A DNA stretch of 64,000 bases from Aureobasidium sp. EXF-3400 (GCA_024195585.1 SWBL01000133.1:57925-121924); one strand, 5' to 3'; positions 1-14,503 are shown, numbered from the stretch's first letter. Notes: a model not told the origin generated them from the letters alone. A program made the numbers and translations.

Positions 1-434
1 AGCTGGTAGAGCTGGTTGAGCTGCTAGTACTTGAAGTTGTCAGATTTGCCGAGGAGCTCATAGTGCTCGAAATTGTCGAGTTTGTGTAAATTCCACTCGA
101 GCTACTGCTGCCTGAACTGGATACAGAAGAGCCAGACGATGTAGCGACAGATGTCGAAGCAGTTGTCGTTTGCCGCTTTCTCCAAGCAGGTTGTGCATAT
201 ACATGCAACGGAGGGCCAGAGAACCCGTTGTCGATTTCAGGAGAGTCAGATAGCTGCAATGTGGTCAGCTATGCTTTCAACTGACTCGATTGAGTTACCC
301 AGAAGCAAATCTGGAACTACAAGAGTTACAAAGGTCGCATAACATACCGATTGATCAAGTGGCGGCAATCCCCATGCAGTCGCGAACAGCTGCACAAAGC
401 ATGCTGCCGCCAAAGAAGCATCAGCGAAACGCAT
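1..434 (-). CDS. Secreted Ser/Thr-rich surface protein, 5' part only
   Basis: The gene starts at 434 and runs off the window at base 1, so only its N-terminal part is visible. Exon 1 (434-348, 29 codons) encodes a signal-peptide-like start (MRFADASLAAACFVQLFATA). An intron with donor GTATGT and acceptor TTGCAG (254-347) leads into exon 2. After about 60 residues there is a dibasic RKRQ site typical of Kex2 processing, then a long Ser/Thr-rich tract that is probably heavily O-glycosylated. This layout fits a cell-wall or GPI-type protein, but the C-terminus is not visible and no family is recognised. The Ser/Thr tract also makes the DNA low in complexity at 1-190. Confidence 0.72.
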
Positions 435-1318
435 TCTTTGCGTAAACAGTCACACCAATGATTGTCACTTCCTGTAGTGGTTGTGGCGGTGGTGGCACTG
501 ATGTCTTCCAAAGTTCCCAAGTATCAACAAAGGGAGACAAGAAAAGTGGAAAGACCAGAGAAGACGGGAGGAGGAAGAAAGATCATGGCTGAAATTTTTT
601 TCATGAACGTCAGCATGAGAACATTACCTTCGAGCAATGTGCACAGCTCGAGCTAGGTTCCATGGAGCTGAACGATGTTTGCATGTGAGTAAGGGTCCCT
701 TTGTGATGTTGACCATTGAGGATTCGTTGTCAATCCGGAAAGCTGTAAGCGTGAAGGTAGAAGTTTCTTCTGGAGCGGTGTTGTGGAGCATCTTGTCGTG
801 TTGACCGCGCCAAAGAGCCATGGGAGTGCTGATAGACGGAAGCAGAATATGCTAGATTGACGAGTCTTTGTGCTTGGAGACGGTTGTGACGTGGAAAGAG
901 GCATCAGAGTTGACCAAGGGGAGGTTGTGTTGGTGGGTACAACAGGAACATTAAAAGTCAATTACGACCAAAAGAAGTCACGACAGCTAAGCTGTCAGAA
1001 AAGAGCAAGTTTATTAGTATATGAAGGTGGTGACTGGGGAAGTAGCTACTGACCTGTGGAGTGTGGTGGAGCTTCAACAAACCTTCTCCATGATTGCACT
1101 GCTCGCACCACCTCGACCGTTTCTCAGGGACTACACTCTGTTTTGCTGGGACAATGTTGCTTTCATTTTTTCTTCTACTGTGGCCTGCGGAATATATGCA
1201 AAATGCTGCAGCGCTCTTAATGTGCCAGTATCGTGGTGCTGAAAATTCGTGAAAATGTAGTTGACGCCTGCCCTCACAAAGGAACACTGGCTATGCGTGT
1301 TGTACAGAAAAGAGTTAC
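435..1318. other. Intergenic region between the secreted protein and CTR9
   Basis: About 880 bp that should contain the promoter of the gene starting at 434 (minus strand) and the 3' end of CTR9. The short ORFs here lack protein-like composition and splice support. No element is recognised. Confidence 0.6.
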
Positions 1319-4300
1319 CTATGAGTCTGGGGCGTTTTCGTTGCCAGCTGCTGCGACAGTCTCATCAACCATCGACACATCTCCACCAGCAGCGGCTGGA
1401 GTTCCGTCCTCATCCTCATCGTCGTCGTCGATCACACGAGCAGGCTTCTTTCTCCGCCTTTCGACAACAGCCTCCTCCTCGTCTCCACCTTCAGCCATCG
1501 ACTCGTCTCCCCGAGCTTCCTTTTGGGCATCATCCTCATCATTGATCTTCTCGGCAAGTCTTGCATTCTCGTTTTGCGTAGCAACAGCATCGTCGTCGCT
1601 GTCACTGTCTACTACAACCTCAGAGCTCTTGAACTTGCCCTTTGGCTCGACGACCTTGCTCTTTCTTTCAAGCTTTCTGCGCTTCTTCTTCTTGGGTTTC
1701 TCGCCGTCTTCGTCGTCAGAAGCGGCTGAAGTGCTGCGCCTCTTGGACTTTTGTCGCTTTGCTCCTTCGAAATCGGCGTTGCCGTCAGCATCAGAACCAT
1801 CGTCTTCGTCGTTGACAATGTCTGAGTCGCTGTCACCATCCTTCTTCTTTCTTCTCGACCCCTTGGACTTCTTTTCTCTCTTCTTGCGACCACCCGTTTC
1901 TTCGTCAGTTGTGAATTCAGCTTCTTCACGAGCTTTGCGCTCAGCTTCTTCCTCAATTTTTTGTTCGGCGATTTCGCGATCTTGTTCTTGCATGCGTTGT
2001 CTCTCCTCGGCAATCTTTCTTCTGCGTTCTTCCTTTGCCTCTTCCAGTGCTCGCTTCTCGTCTTGGCGCTTCTTGACTTCGGCCTCACGCTGTTGACGAG
2101 CCTGTTCAAGCCTTGATGCGTTCTTCTGCTCGAAGTCGCGTTGACTTTGTAAAGCACGGTCCAACTGCTTGCGCATGGTGTTTCTTCCCATGTTGGCACG
2201 CTGTTCGATGTCGTTCTTGGGGAAAGGTGGGTTTGGCGCTCGAGCAATAGCCATGAGACTTTCAATGGCTTCATCCAGGCCACTAGCAGCAGCCTCAAGA
2301 TCGACAAGCGTTCTTGCAGCCTCCGGTTGAGTGTAGATAAGCTGTGCGATCTGAATCTGGACAAATGCGACGTTGAACTTGAAGTGAAGTTGTTCAGGTG
2401 ATGATTCCAACGCACGGTTTGAGAACTCGAGCGCTGTCTTCATGGCCTGCAAGTTCTTCTCTTGCTTGCCCTTCATCAGCCAGACGCGGCCGAGACAAGC
2501 AAGAATGCTGGGGTCGTGTGTGCGATCCTTGGCAAGAGCAGCCTCGTAGCTCTCGATAGCACGAGCGAATTGCTTGACCTCAACAAATGCATGACCCATG
2601 TTGATGAAGACACTGGCATCTTTCAGGGTTTCCCGAACTTTAGTAAAGATCTGGATCGCTGTTCCGTAGTCCTTCTTGTCTTCAATCAGTGCAATGGCAA
2701 TACCCTGAGCGGCATAAGCATTGCGGGGGTCGAGCTGCAGAGCCTTGTCAAAGAATTCGATGGCTCTGATGTATGTCTTTGTACGTTTCTCCTTGTCTTG
2801 GTCGGTGTCTCTGCGCATCTCGCGAGCAACCTGCAAGAAGAGGTTCCCCATACCAGTCAGGGAGTACCTATCGTGCTTGTCGTGGTGCTGAAGAGTGTGC
2901 TTGTAGTGTCTTTGTTCTTGGTCCTCGGCAGGGTTCATCGTGCGCTTCTTTGCCTTGTGAATGTAATGTCCATACAGGGCACGGATGTCAAGATTGCCTG
3001 GTTCTGACTCGAGCAACTTCTTGACAGCTTGAGCACCTTCTGAGGGGTTCTCGCGGAGTGCAATATATGCAAGTCTGATTCTGGCATCTGTGTAATCGGG
3101 GTGACGCTCGAGCAAACCTTGGTAAACCTGGTTGGCCTCGTCCAGCATGTTTTCGGCCTCGTAAGTCCTGGCCAAGTTGTAGCTGATTGAAGTCACAAGC
3201 GAGTCGGTATCAAGTTCACTGTCCTTTGCGCCAGCCTTGACGCAAGCGTTGAGAGCAGTCTGAAACAGGTCTCTGGCTTGACTAAATCGTTCGGCTTGGA
3301 AGTGGAAGGCGGCCATGTTGTTCAGCAGTTGTGGGGGAAGCATCTCACGAAGAGCAGCCTTGAGCTCTGCTTCATCCTTGGCTTCCGGACGGTCTTCTTC
3401 ATCAATGTCATCCATCTCCATCTGCTCAACTTGCTGCAGACATTGAAGACTTCGTTCGGGGTTCTCGATCTCGTAGAGCCTGGCCAGGTTCAGAAGAACG
3501 TAAGAGTCTGGGGTAGCCTTCTTCTTGGGATCCTTCCAGGTGTTGCGAACGCCTTCCAGAAGACCAATGGCCTTTCTCATCTCGGATGACTTGTCTTCCT
3601 TGGACCCGGCGTTCTGGTTAGCGTAGACTTCTTCGGCGTACAAGAGACCAAGCAGAGTCATGGCTTCAGCGCTCTTTGTGGATTGAACAATGTTCTCGAG
3701 ACGGAACTTTGCGCCGCTCCAGTCTTTTGACAGAATCTTGAGCTGAGCAGCACCAAACTTGGCAGGCAGGTAGCCTCTGTCGTCTCCACCTCTTGCCTGA
3801 TCGGCTCTGTTGTAGTAATCTGTAGCCTTGGCGACGTTTCCTTCGGTGTGCTCCTTGCGGGCCATGAGATACCATCCATCACTAGCAATTGCGTTGACGT
3901 CGGTGGCCTCGATGGCTTGACGGGCGAGACGCTCTACCGTGGGCCAGGCCTTTCTGAGAATGAAGTAGTTGCCGAAGGTAGCGCAAGTCAGAGGAAACTT
4001 GTTGTCGAGCTTCCATGCAGTCTGGGTGTACTCGGTCATGGCCTTCTTGTAGTGTTGCTGGAACTCAGGGTCGGTGGTGGGGAACTTTGCGCTCTGATCG
4101 AGGTGGTACAGACCGAGCAGGATGTTGGCAATCTTGGAAGTTGGGTTGACCTCGAGGGCGCGCTGCCATGCATTATGGGCTTCATCCTTGTGACCGAGCT
4201 GCCAGAAACAGCAACCTATGCCGATTCTCGGATCCGGGTCCTGGAGTTGTGGGGCGCGCTCAAGAGCGGACTGGTAGTTGTGGAGGGCGTCAGCGTATTT

Positions 4301-5054
4301 TCCGAGAGAGAAGAGAGCTCTGGCCTTGCCCATGACGGCCATCATGTTGCGACCGTGGGAAGCGCGCAGAGAGTCTTCGAAGCATTTTGCAGCCTGACGA
4401 AGGGTGTCGAGACGTTCAGACTCTTGGGCGGTGGACGACGACTTGGAGGGCTGTAGCGAAGCGCGGAGGAGATAGAGGACGCCGCGAGCGAGGAAGAGGG
4501 GTGGGTATGTGGGACTAATGCGCGAAGCCTCGTTGAGGGTGCTGGTGGCCTGGTGGATGTAGTACTCCTTGTTGCGTGCCTCGGAGGCCAGCTGGGTGTC
4601 TGCGGACAAGTCAGTGGATTGTTGTAAGGGTGGGTGCGTTGAATCAAAAAGTACCAGGCTTCAGACGGGGAGCTTCTCTGCACTGCCACAAGCGCAGCCA
4701 GCACAAGCATGACAGCAGGGACAGCTTGTCTTCAGGCTTTGCGTTGCGCGACAGGGAGCTGAGGCCTCTTGTGACAATGTCGATGGCGTGGTCGACCTTT
4801 TGCTGTTTAGCATAAGCCAGAGCAATGGTCATCCAGTAGCCGCGGGCGACATTCTCGTTCTCAAGCAGGGTGCACAGCTCGGTAGGGTCGTCCATCAGAT
4901 CCTCGAGGTTGACTTCGACGGCCTCTTCGGCGTCACCGCTTGAAAGAGGGACATCGAGAGCGGCGGGAATGTGTGAGAAGCGAACAAGAGCAGTGGCGGC
5001 ATCGTGGTCGTGGTCGTCGAGACCATTTGCGTGGCCGTTCAGCACAGCAGCCAT
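1319..5054 (-). CDS. CTR9: Paf1 complex subunit Ctr9 (TPR protein)
   Basis: Predicted scaffold of the RNA polymerase II-associated Paf1 complex, acting in the nucleus in elongation and histone modification. Two exons: 5054-4655 and 4599-1319. The intron 4600-4654 has donor GTACTT, a CTGAC branch site and acceptor CCGCAG, and splicing restores ...RLKPDTQLAS. The product is 1226 aa. Tandem TPR motifs fill roughly residues 80-860, for example the AxNxLLGLYHLDQ and YAAQGIAIALIED helices. A charged Glu/Arg coiled coil spans about 860-950, and the tail alternates acidic (DSDSD) and basic (KKKKRRK) patches as in known Ctr9 proteins. Length matches fungal homologues. It is divergent from SEC8 with 421 bp between the starts. 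The donor GTACTT is slightly non-consensus. Confidence 0.95.
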
Positions 5055-5475
5055 TGTGAAGGGGAAAGTGTGGATGCGCCGAAATCAATGGGCCATGGAT
5101 TGGCGCGACGGGAGTGAGACGATGGAGCCGGGTTGGGGGTTGCTGCTCTTTCCTCCAGTGGGCTTTAGCAACTTGCGACAAAGGATTGATGGAAAGGGCG
5201 GAGCAAGAGGAAGGCGCAGATTGGCGGTTGTTAGTGATGGATGGACTCAGCCAGGTTGCGGGTGCAAGGCCAACGCGAGCTGTCGCAGGTCGCAACTTCC
5301 ATGTTTGGCTGAAAGAAGCAACTTTGCCGAGACGCGTCACTCCCGATGAGGCAGCTGGGCCGATCACCCTCAGTGTATAGGTACCATCAGCTGTCACTAC
5401 TTGTTTCCAATCGGTCTATATACTAGGAAGGCACACTTGTGGCACAATCAATGGGCCACACATAGTAACAACGAC
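5055..5475. promoter_or_regulatory. Shared divergent promoter of CTR9 and SEC8
   Basis: A 421-bp interval between the start codons of two divergently oriented genes. It must hold both 5' UTRs and promoters. No canonical TATA box stands out; the sequence ...tgtatagg... near 5375 is weak. No specific binding site is assigned. Confidence 0.6.
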
Positions 5476-8400
5476 ATGTCGTATATGCGCCGGCCATCGG
5501 CGACCAGCGACCGAGCCTACACCAACGGAGACGGCTACCAATTCCCGCGTCGCTACGACCTCGATGCAACCAGTAGAGACAACAGCGCAGACGAAAGAAG
5601 CCGATCCAGGGGTCCTGCTGCTGGAAACGGCTACGGTGGTCTTGTTGGCGGAGCACAGGATGACTACGTTCCAAGAGTAGGCAGCCCGGCGCGACTGGAG
5701 CGGAGCAAGAGAGCCAGCGGAGAGGGCAGAGCAATGAGCAGGAGCAGGAGCCGCGCCGCCTCGCAGATGCGCAACGCAGAGAACAGCAGGCAGGTCGAAG
5801 AGATCCTGCGCTACATCGACCGCCATTGGGGCCAAATGGCGAACGAGTCGTGTGTCCCCGTCAAGGTCGCCCTGCAACTCATGGACCAGAGCTCGCTCGG
5901 TTTGGCCGATCAATACCTGAGCTTCCAGGAAACTCACCAACAACTACAGGATGCTCTCAAGGCCATTGTCAACCAGCACCATCAAGGCTTCAACTCGTCC
6001 ATCGGTACCTTCCATCAGATCCAAGCCAGCATCCAGTCCTCGCAGCAAAGAGTCCGCTCCTTGAAGCAGTCTCTCGTCCAGGCTAAGGGAAACCTGCGTA
6101 CTACTCGTCCCGAACTCAAAGCCTTTGCCCAATCAAGTCAGAGCTACGACCACATGCTGCAGACTCTGGCTTACATTGAACAACTGCAACTCATGCCCGC
6201 TAAGCTCGAGGCTCAAATTTCAGAGAAGCGCTTCCTTGGTGCTGTAGAGACTCTGCAAGACGCTCTCAAACTCATGCACAAGCCCGACATGGAAGACATT
6301 GGCGCCTTGAGCGACTTGCGTGTCTACTTTAGCAACCAAGAACATTCCATCACCGACATACTCATCCAAGAACTACACAGCCACCTCTACCTGAAGAGTC
6401 CTTACTGTGAAGAACGATGGAAGCAATACACCAATCGCTCTACTACTACCAGTACTGCCTCGTTCGAGATCGAGGGCCGTCATTTATACCGCTTCCTCGA
6501 GTCATTTGATCCTTCGCAAATCTTGACCGAAGATACCTCCCGCAATCCCGAAGCAGATACTTTCTCGTATATCCAGCTTCTGGTCGAAGCACTCGATCGC
6601 ATGTCGCGTCTGGACCTTGCAGTTGATCAAATTGAACAGAGACTGCCTGTTGAGTTGTTCCGTGTTGTCGAGAAATCATACACCGAAGTCGAGCAAAACT
6701 ATCCCGGTGTCATTCGGGGCGCCGCAAAACAACAGCATTTCCAGCTTGATAACATCAATGCTGACATCAATCAAGACAAGAAGATGATCTTGGACGACAT
6801 GCTGTCTACCCTGTACGCAAAGTTTGAGGCTATCGCAGAAGGTCACCGCGTTCTACACGAAGTCATTGGTGGTATATTATCCCGCCAAGGCAGTCATGAA
6901 CCAGCTTTGTTGCGCAGCTTCCGCGAGCTTTGGAAGTTGTATCAAAGTGAGATTCGCAGTCTGCTGCATGACCATCTGGCTGCTAGTGGTAGCCCTGAAA
7001 ACTCATCGCATCCTGAACATCACCATGCAGCAAACGTCTTCAAGCCTCATACCCGCGATCGCAACAAGCGCCTGTTCAAGTTGGCAGATACAGACAGCAA
7101 GTCAACTGAACTAACAATCGAAAAAGAAGACCTTGATTTCATTCTCAAATCTTCGGTTCCTGGTCTGGCAGCTACTGGCACAACGCCTGCTGTAAAAGAT
7201 GCCGAGAGTGAAAAGAACGAAGATCGCTCAGCCACTGGCCATAAGCTGTTGGTCGAACCCAGTGTCTTCAACATGGGTATTCTACTGCCTCCTTCGTTGT
7301 CTTTCTTGACAAGACTTAAAGACATTGTACCACCAAGCTCCGAGATTGTGACAAGCACTCTCACCTCTTTCCTTGACGACTTCCTGATGAATGTCTTCCA
7401 TCCCCAGTTGGAAGAAGCCTTGGCAGATATGTGTATGGCCGCATCTGCAGAAAGCGACGCCTTCCAACCAGATCCCAAATGGCAGGTGCGAGCGCAGAAA
7501 CCAGTCTTCAAGGGCACATCAAACTTCCTTGACTTGATCAAAGCATTCTGCATGCTGCTGGATAGCCTGCCTCACGATCAAGCCTTCAGTCAACTAGTCA
7601 TGGCGCAAATGCGCATCTACTACGACAAATGCTACAACTGGTACCGCGCACTTGTCATGCGACCACAACAAAACTCAAGCGAAGAGAGAAGACCCAAGCG
7701 GTCGGCCGCACTTGCAGAGTATAACGCAGACATGCGAGATACCGTAGCCACTCTTCTTGCTCACGAAGCCGAAAATGCAGATGACGTCCAACGTTTGATG
7801 CAAGAACAAACCGCTTCACTGATTGCCAATGTCAAAGCCTCACCACTTGCAGACATAGATCTGATCTTTGACCGCAAATGCTTGAGTGGTTTGTGTACCT
7901 TGTACAACAGCACACGCTGGTTCGTCGCTCATGTCACACAACTCCGCCACGTGTCTAGCTCAATGTCCAACTCGAACACATCCACATCCTCGCGACACCA
8001 AACTCGTCGCTGGACAACATTGATATCGCCAAACCCTCACGCCGCAATCTATCTTCCTCTGGACACACAATCCTCTCGCGACTTTGACGCCATCACGACA
8101 TCAATGACAGACCTCGGATCCTTGATCCTACGAACCCTGCACCTCGAAATGCGCCTTCAAATCCTCTCTGGCGTTTCTCGCGCATTGAATACAACATACC
8201 TGCTCGGTCAACCCTACAACGACCCCGACCCTTCGATTCTAGCACTCTCAAAACAACTTCTCAACTTTGACGAAGACCTCTCTCTCCATCTCCCCTCTGC
8301 CCAACACCGTCTCCTAGTCTTACATCTCGCCCACCCGGCCTCCATCGCCTTGACATCTTTCACCTCATCCATCCCCGCCATGGACAATCCCCACGGTATA

Positions 8401-8646
8401 GGCCGCATGCACTTGAACATTCTCGTCTTGCAACAAGTCCTCAAGGACATCGAGCCTTCGTCATCCCTCCAACAAGCAGCGGATTTCTGGAGCTGGTTTG
8501 CAGATTCTCCGAGGGATATGGTTGACGCTGTCAAACAGGGCGAGTTGAGTACGCAGGAAGCTAAGGAATTGGTTAGGCTTTGGGGTAGCGGGAAGGGGGA
8601 TGTAGGTAGAGTGGAAGTTGAAGAGGCACTTAGAGGGTTGGATTAG
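5476..8646 (+). CDS. SEC8: Exocyst complex component Sec8
   Basis: Predicted subunit of the exocyst, which tethers secretory vesicles to the plasma membrane at sites of polarised growth. Single exon. I place the start at ATG 5476 (MSYMRRPSAT), 1056 aa; the frame is open upstream to 5401 but that part lies in the promoter and looks unlike the family. After a polar, low-complexity N-terminus, residues about 90-220 carry the Sec8 N-terminal helical region (ILRYIDRHWGQM, LGLADQYLSF, QASIQSSQQRVRSLKQSL). The remainder is the long helical C-terminal rod typical of the family. It is convergent with steA. Confidence 0.95.
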   Translation: MSYMRRPSATSDRAYTNGDGYQFPRRYDLDATSRDNSADERSRSRGPAAGNGYGGLVGGAQDDYVPRVGSPARLERSKRASGEGRAMSRSRSRAASQMRNAENSRQVEEILRYIDRHWGQMANESCVPVKVALQLMDQSSLGLADQYLSFQETHQQLQDALKAIVNQHHQGFNSSIGTFHQIQASIQSSQQRVRSLKQSLVQAKGNLRTTRPELKAFAQSSQSYDHMLQTLAYIEQLQLMPAKLEAQISEKRFLGAVETLQDALKLMHKPDMEDIGALSDLRVYFSNQEHSITDILIQELHSHLYLKSPYCEERWKQYTNRSTTTSTASFEIEGRHLYRFLESFDPSQILTEDTSRNPEADTFSYIQLLVEALDRMSRLDLAVDQIEQRLPVELFRVVEKSYTEVEQNYPGVIRGAAKQQHFQLDNINADINQDKKMILDDMLSTLYAKFEAIAEGHRVLHEVIGGILSRQGSHEPALLRSFRELWKLYQSEIRSLLHDHLAASGSPENSSHPEHHHAANVFKPHTRDRNKRLFKLADTDSKSTELTIEKEDLDFILKSSVPGLAATGTTPAVKDAESEKNEDRSATGHKLLVEPSVFNMGILLPPSLSFLTRLKDIVPPSSEIVTSTLTSFLDDFLMNVFHPQLEEALADMCMAASAESDAFQPDPKWQVRAQKPVFKGTSNFLDLIKAFCMLLDSLPHDQAFSQLVMAQMRIYYDKCYNWYRALVMRPQQNSSEERRPKRSAALAEYNADMRDTVATLLAHEAENADDVQRLMQEQTASLIANVKASPLADIDLIFDRKCLSGLCTLYNSTRWFVAHVTQLRHVSSSMSNSNTSTSSRHQTRRWTTLISPNPHAAIYLPLDTQSSRDFDAITTSMTDLGSLILRTLHLEMRLQILSGVSRALNTTYLLGQPYNDPDPSILALSKQLLNFDEDLSLHLPSAQHRLLVLHLAHPASIALTSFTSSIPAMDNPHGIGRMHLNILVLQQVLKDIEPSSSLQQAADFWSWFADSPRDMVDAVKQGELSTQEAKELVRLWGSGKGDVGRVEVEEALRGLD

Positions 8647-9590
8647 TTGATCTTCTGAAGGAGTGTTTTTGTTTGTGGATGTGGAGAAGAGCAGTAGTTG
8701 CCAGTCACTAGTTCACAGATTCAGTTCTGTATGTCTACGGGTGTTCTATACCTCGGTTTGATTCTCTTTTCTGTCTCTCTTTCTTCTCTATGGAATTGTC
8801 AAAACTCCCCTCTCGTTCTTGAAGACATTGTAATACCCCACCCACTCCAAGGCGAGAGAAAAACAAAATCTCACACCTTCTCAGAGGAATTAATAGAAGA
8901 AAAAAAACAGAAACAAGCAAAAACATAAAAGATGAGAAAAGAGCAGCAATGTGCATCAATGGAAAGATCCAAGGCCAAACAAGGTCAAAAGCGAGACAAA
9001 GCAAAAAGATGAAAGAACAAAAGACAGGCAAAATTGGAATTTCGAGAGCGCTCAATGCCAGATCAAAGGCCGCACAGCAGCCCACTCGATTGCACAAGCT
9101 CTCGACATTCTTCCAGTGCCCAAAATCTTTCATCCTCTCCTCTTCCACTTTCACGCTCTCGCTGATAGGATATTAATGGGGATATATGTAAAGTGATTCT
9201 CTTGTACAAGTCCTCTCCTTCTCTCTCTCTTCTTTTTGCATCCCCTCCTCTCGTCATCTCTTCCTCATATGATAGCTCAAAAGGTAAAATCAACACAACG
9301 ATGGCGCGCTTGAATCAGCGCTGCAAATCAAATCGACGAGATGCAAAAAAACACAGGCAATGTAAAACAGAGAAGGAAAAAAAAAACAAAAAGGTCGGAA
9401 AGCGAAGCTCTCCAGCGCCGCCCTGTAGCTGTGGCATGCATGATGCACCACAGCAAACCCAAACACAACTCCGAAAAGCCTGTCCCTGTATGCCCAGAGG
9501 AAAGATGATGAAAAGCAAGAAGCCCGTTACAAACAAAAGAGACGCGTAAAGGGGGTATGCGTGTCATTCTGATTCTGTGTTCTTTTTTCT
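8647..9590. other. Convergent 3' region between SEC8 and steA
   Basis: 944 bp between two stop codons. A-rich on the plus strand (8880-9010, 9340-9400) with T/C-rich stretches at 8740-8800 and 9210-9250, as expected for fungal 3' UTRs. The overlapping small ORFs on both strands are low-complexity and not credible genes. Confidence 0.6.
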
Positions 9591-11891
<2,301 letters not shown>

Positions 11892-11902
11892 TGCAATGAA
11901 GA

Positions 11903-12262
11903 TCAGGATATTAGAGTAAGGGGGGATGTGCTAATCAAAAAAGAGTTGCAACTGAATGCGACAATTATTTGAGCTGGCGAGGGTAGGGTACAAGCGAGTG
12001 TGGAGGGGATATGAATAGAGATGCTAGAGAGACGACAACAGTCAGTATCGAGGACCGGCCTGCGATAACGTGGTATGCCGTTGTGCTGCGGTATGCGAGG
12101 AAGGAGCGCAGGTGCAGATGCAGATACGATACAGCAGGAGCTCGAGAAGGAAGGCGCGACTTGACAGGATGTCGCAGAGAGAGCGGGCAGGGTATTGATG
12201 GGAGTGTTTGAGAATGACAGAGGGCTGAGGGCTGCGGGAGGGAAGAGGTTGATGAGGCTCAT
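11903..12262 (-). other. Candidate uORF in the steA leader
   Basis: A 119-codon ATG-initiated ORF on the steA strand, ending 11 nt before the steA start codon in a different frame. Its product is Ser/Leu/Pro-rich with no recognisable domain. If the steA transcript starts upstream of 12262, this ORF would be expected to restrict translation of steA. Whether it is transcribed cannot be seen from sequence; it may simply be chance in a stop-poor C/T-rich region. Confidence 0.25.
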
Positions 12263-12268
12263 GAAACA
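12262..12268 (+). promoter_or_regulatory. TGAAACA, pheromone-response-type element
   Basis: Exact match to the Ste12 binding consensus TGAAACA, about 370 bp upstream of the steA start codon. It is compatible with autoregulation by SteA, which is inference only. Confidence 0.35.
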
Positions 12269-12839
12269 GGTGCAAGAAAGACTCGAAACCCGCCAAGCCT
12301 GCCCGTGCCCTGTTTGAGACTCTCTAGTCCAACGCCCCAGCGCCCTTTAGCCTCGAACCTTCGCAACGACCTTTGCTATCACTTGCTAGCACCGCTGCTT
12401 CATTTGGTCTGCTGTCCGCATCGAGAGATGGTCCGCGGCACCACACCGACCTGTCCATGTCCAACACCGCTCCTCCGCCTTTTCTGTAGAGACGACACGA
12501 CTTCAGCGATGGTGGATAGAGGAGCTCCTTTCTGGGAAGGCGCGCCCTTACTCGAGTGCCTGCCGCTTTCGTGCGTGCACTAAAGCCACATCAATCTCGG
12601 CCGTTGATTCGATAATTTACTGTTCTTTCCAGAAGAAGGCGCGTTGCCAACCTCCTCTTTTTGCTTCTTCCTGGTGGGTATCCATCGAGCAGACGTAGAC
12701 AGACCATAGCACTCCATCATGATGTAGTTTCTCTTGCCTGCTCCCCGATTCCACCCACGATATCACAGCACCTGCGTTGGTACCTGCATGAACCTGGCGG
12801 AAAGCCTGCTGGCGGCTGATCCACACAACGCTCTACACT

Positions 12840-12846
12840 TGAAACA
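12840..12846 (+). promoter_or_regulatory. TGAAACA, pheromone-response-type element
   Basis: Second exact TGAAACA match upstream of steA, about 950 bp from the start codon and in the same orientation as the first. Confidence 0.3.
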
Positions 12847-14404
12847 CGCGCCGACCGAAACGGCCAACTGCACCCTGCTTCACCTCTTCTTGTTTGCAAC
12901 CTGACAAACTCGACCACTCCACAAGCCATAGTTAACTTAACCCAGCCAGCTCCGTCTCCAAGAATAACATCTTCTTCCCACGCCTCATCGCCCGCCATCA
13001 CACTATCAATCTTTGGGAAGGGCAATCCTCCTTTTCTGCACTTAGCCTCTCCAGCTAACACCCATCTCATTTCCCGATCGCCGTCACCGCTCCTTTTTTG
13101 CTTCTTCCGCTCTGCTTCTATTCCGCTTCCCGAGCTTGCATGCCCATGGTCCAAGTTACAATCAGTCCAAGCGCCGTGCACTCATCCATTCCACCATCAA
13201 AGCACCAATTGATGATGCAGCATACTCACTGGCTGATAATGTTCCTCGATCTCGGAGCTTTTTCGTAAGTAAGCGCCCGATTGTCATTCGTGACTATGCA
13301 ACCACCTACATCGTGGCGCAGCACACCTGTATCTATCTCGTCATGTTATAGGATAATATCCCTGTCTGCGCTGTCCCAATCAACACCTTCAGGCTTGAGT
13401 TTGATGGGCTTGGGATACTTATTGGGTTTTGACTTCAATGTTGTCTGTGATCGTATTCAATACGTGTTGCACGAGCATCCTGTCGTTCTTTTTTTGACTC
13501 CCGTCTTGTACCACAAGAATGCCATTTGTAAGAAAATCCCTGCGCACATCGATTGATTGCGTCTCTCTTCCTTCCCGGATGCACAAGGATTTGCTGAACA
13601 ATGGAAGCTTTCAGAAGTCAAAAGTGCGTGAGGTTTGCGCAAGTCGATCCGCACATCAAGTTTCGACGCTTGGAGCGCCTAATCCCAAGCCATTGAAAAA
13701 AGAGGCGGGCGTCCAGCTGGCCCTGTTTGAAATTAATTGGAAACACGTCGATCACCCCAGCTCGCAGTCTGTCGCTGACTGCGTCTCCGTGTTCCGCTAA
13801 ATTATCCCAGCCAGTGCTCTATCTTTGTTCTCAGAATCGAGCATGTTTCTCGTTCGTATCTGGTTGGCTGGATAAATGCCTCCTCATGTCTTTCCCCAAT
13901 CACATGACGACAACGCATCCGCGAATAGCGTCTTGTGATATTGATCTCATGGATGATAAGATTGGATTGAATTGCTGAATAATGTGCACCGACTGTACAA
14001 TCCAATGGACTGCAATCGCTGCCGTAATTGCATGTCTTTACCATGTCGACTTATTGTCTTTCAGCAGGCATGATGCACCTTGATTCCAAACTCAATTCGC
14101 CTGAATCGCACCACACTCAAAGGCCAGGCCGTCCCCTCCTCTACCTTTTCACGTTTCCAGAGCATGCGGCCCACTTGAAACTTCCTACAGCTTTTGTTTT
14201 TTCATCAAGATATAATGATCTTGAACACTCTATCTCCTCCACGCACGCACACTCAGCTCCGGACATATCCAACAATGACCTCTGCAGCCAAAGCATGATC
14301 GCGTTCACCGTTCTGCATGCATGCTGTAGATTGTCTTCAACGTCGAATCTTGCATCCAGCAACAGCTGAACTCATGGACCTGCAGTTCGTCTCACGTGCA
14401 TTGC

Positions 14405-14411
14405 TGAAACA
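14405..14411 (+). promoter_or_regulatory. TGAAACA, pheromone-response-type element (distal)
   Basis: Third TGAAACA match in the same orientation, about 2.5 kb upstream of steA. The distance makes a link to steA weak. Confidence 0.15.
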
Positions 14412-14503
14412 AGCTCAACCCCCCATCTCTCTAATCGTTTTGCGTCGTGCATCACATGCTTACCTCACAAAGCTCTCTGGCACGTTTCGTCGTCTTTTCG
14501 CGG

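Noticed and set aside
1233..2096. 287-codon Ser-rich ORF on the plus strand
   Set aside because: It is antisense to the acidic/basic tail of CTR9; Glu/Asp/Lys codons read in reverse give Ser/Leu/Phe runs.
12717..13181. 154-codon minus-strand ORF upstream of steA
   Set aside because: No domain, signal peptide or splice support; composition matches biased non-coding DNA.
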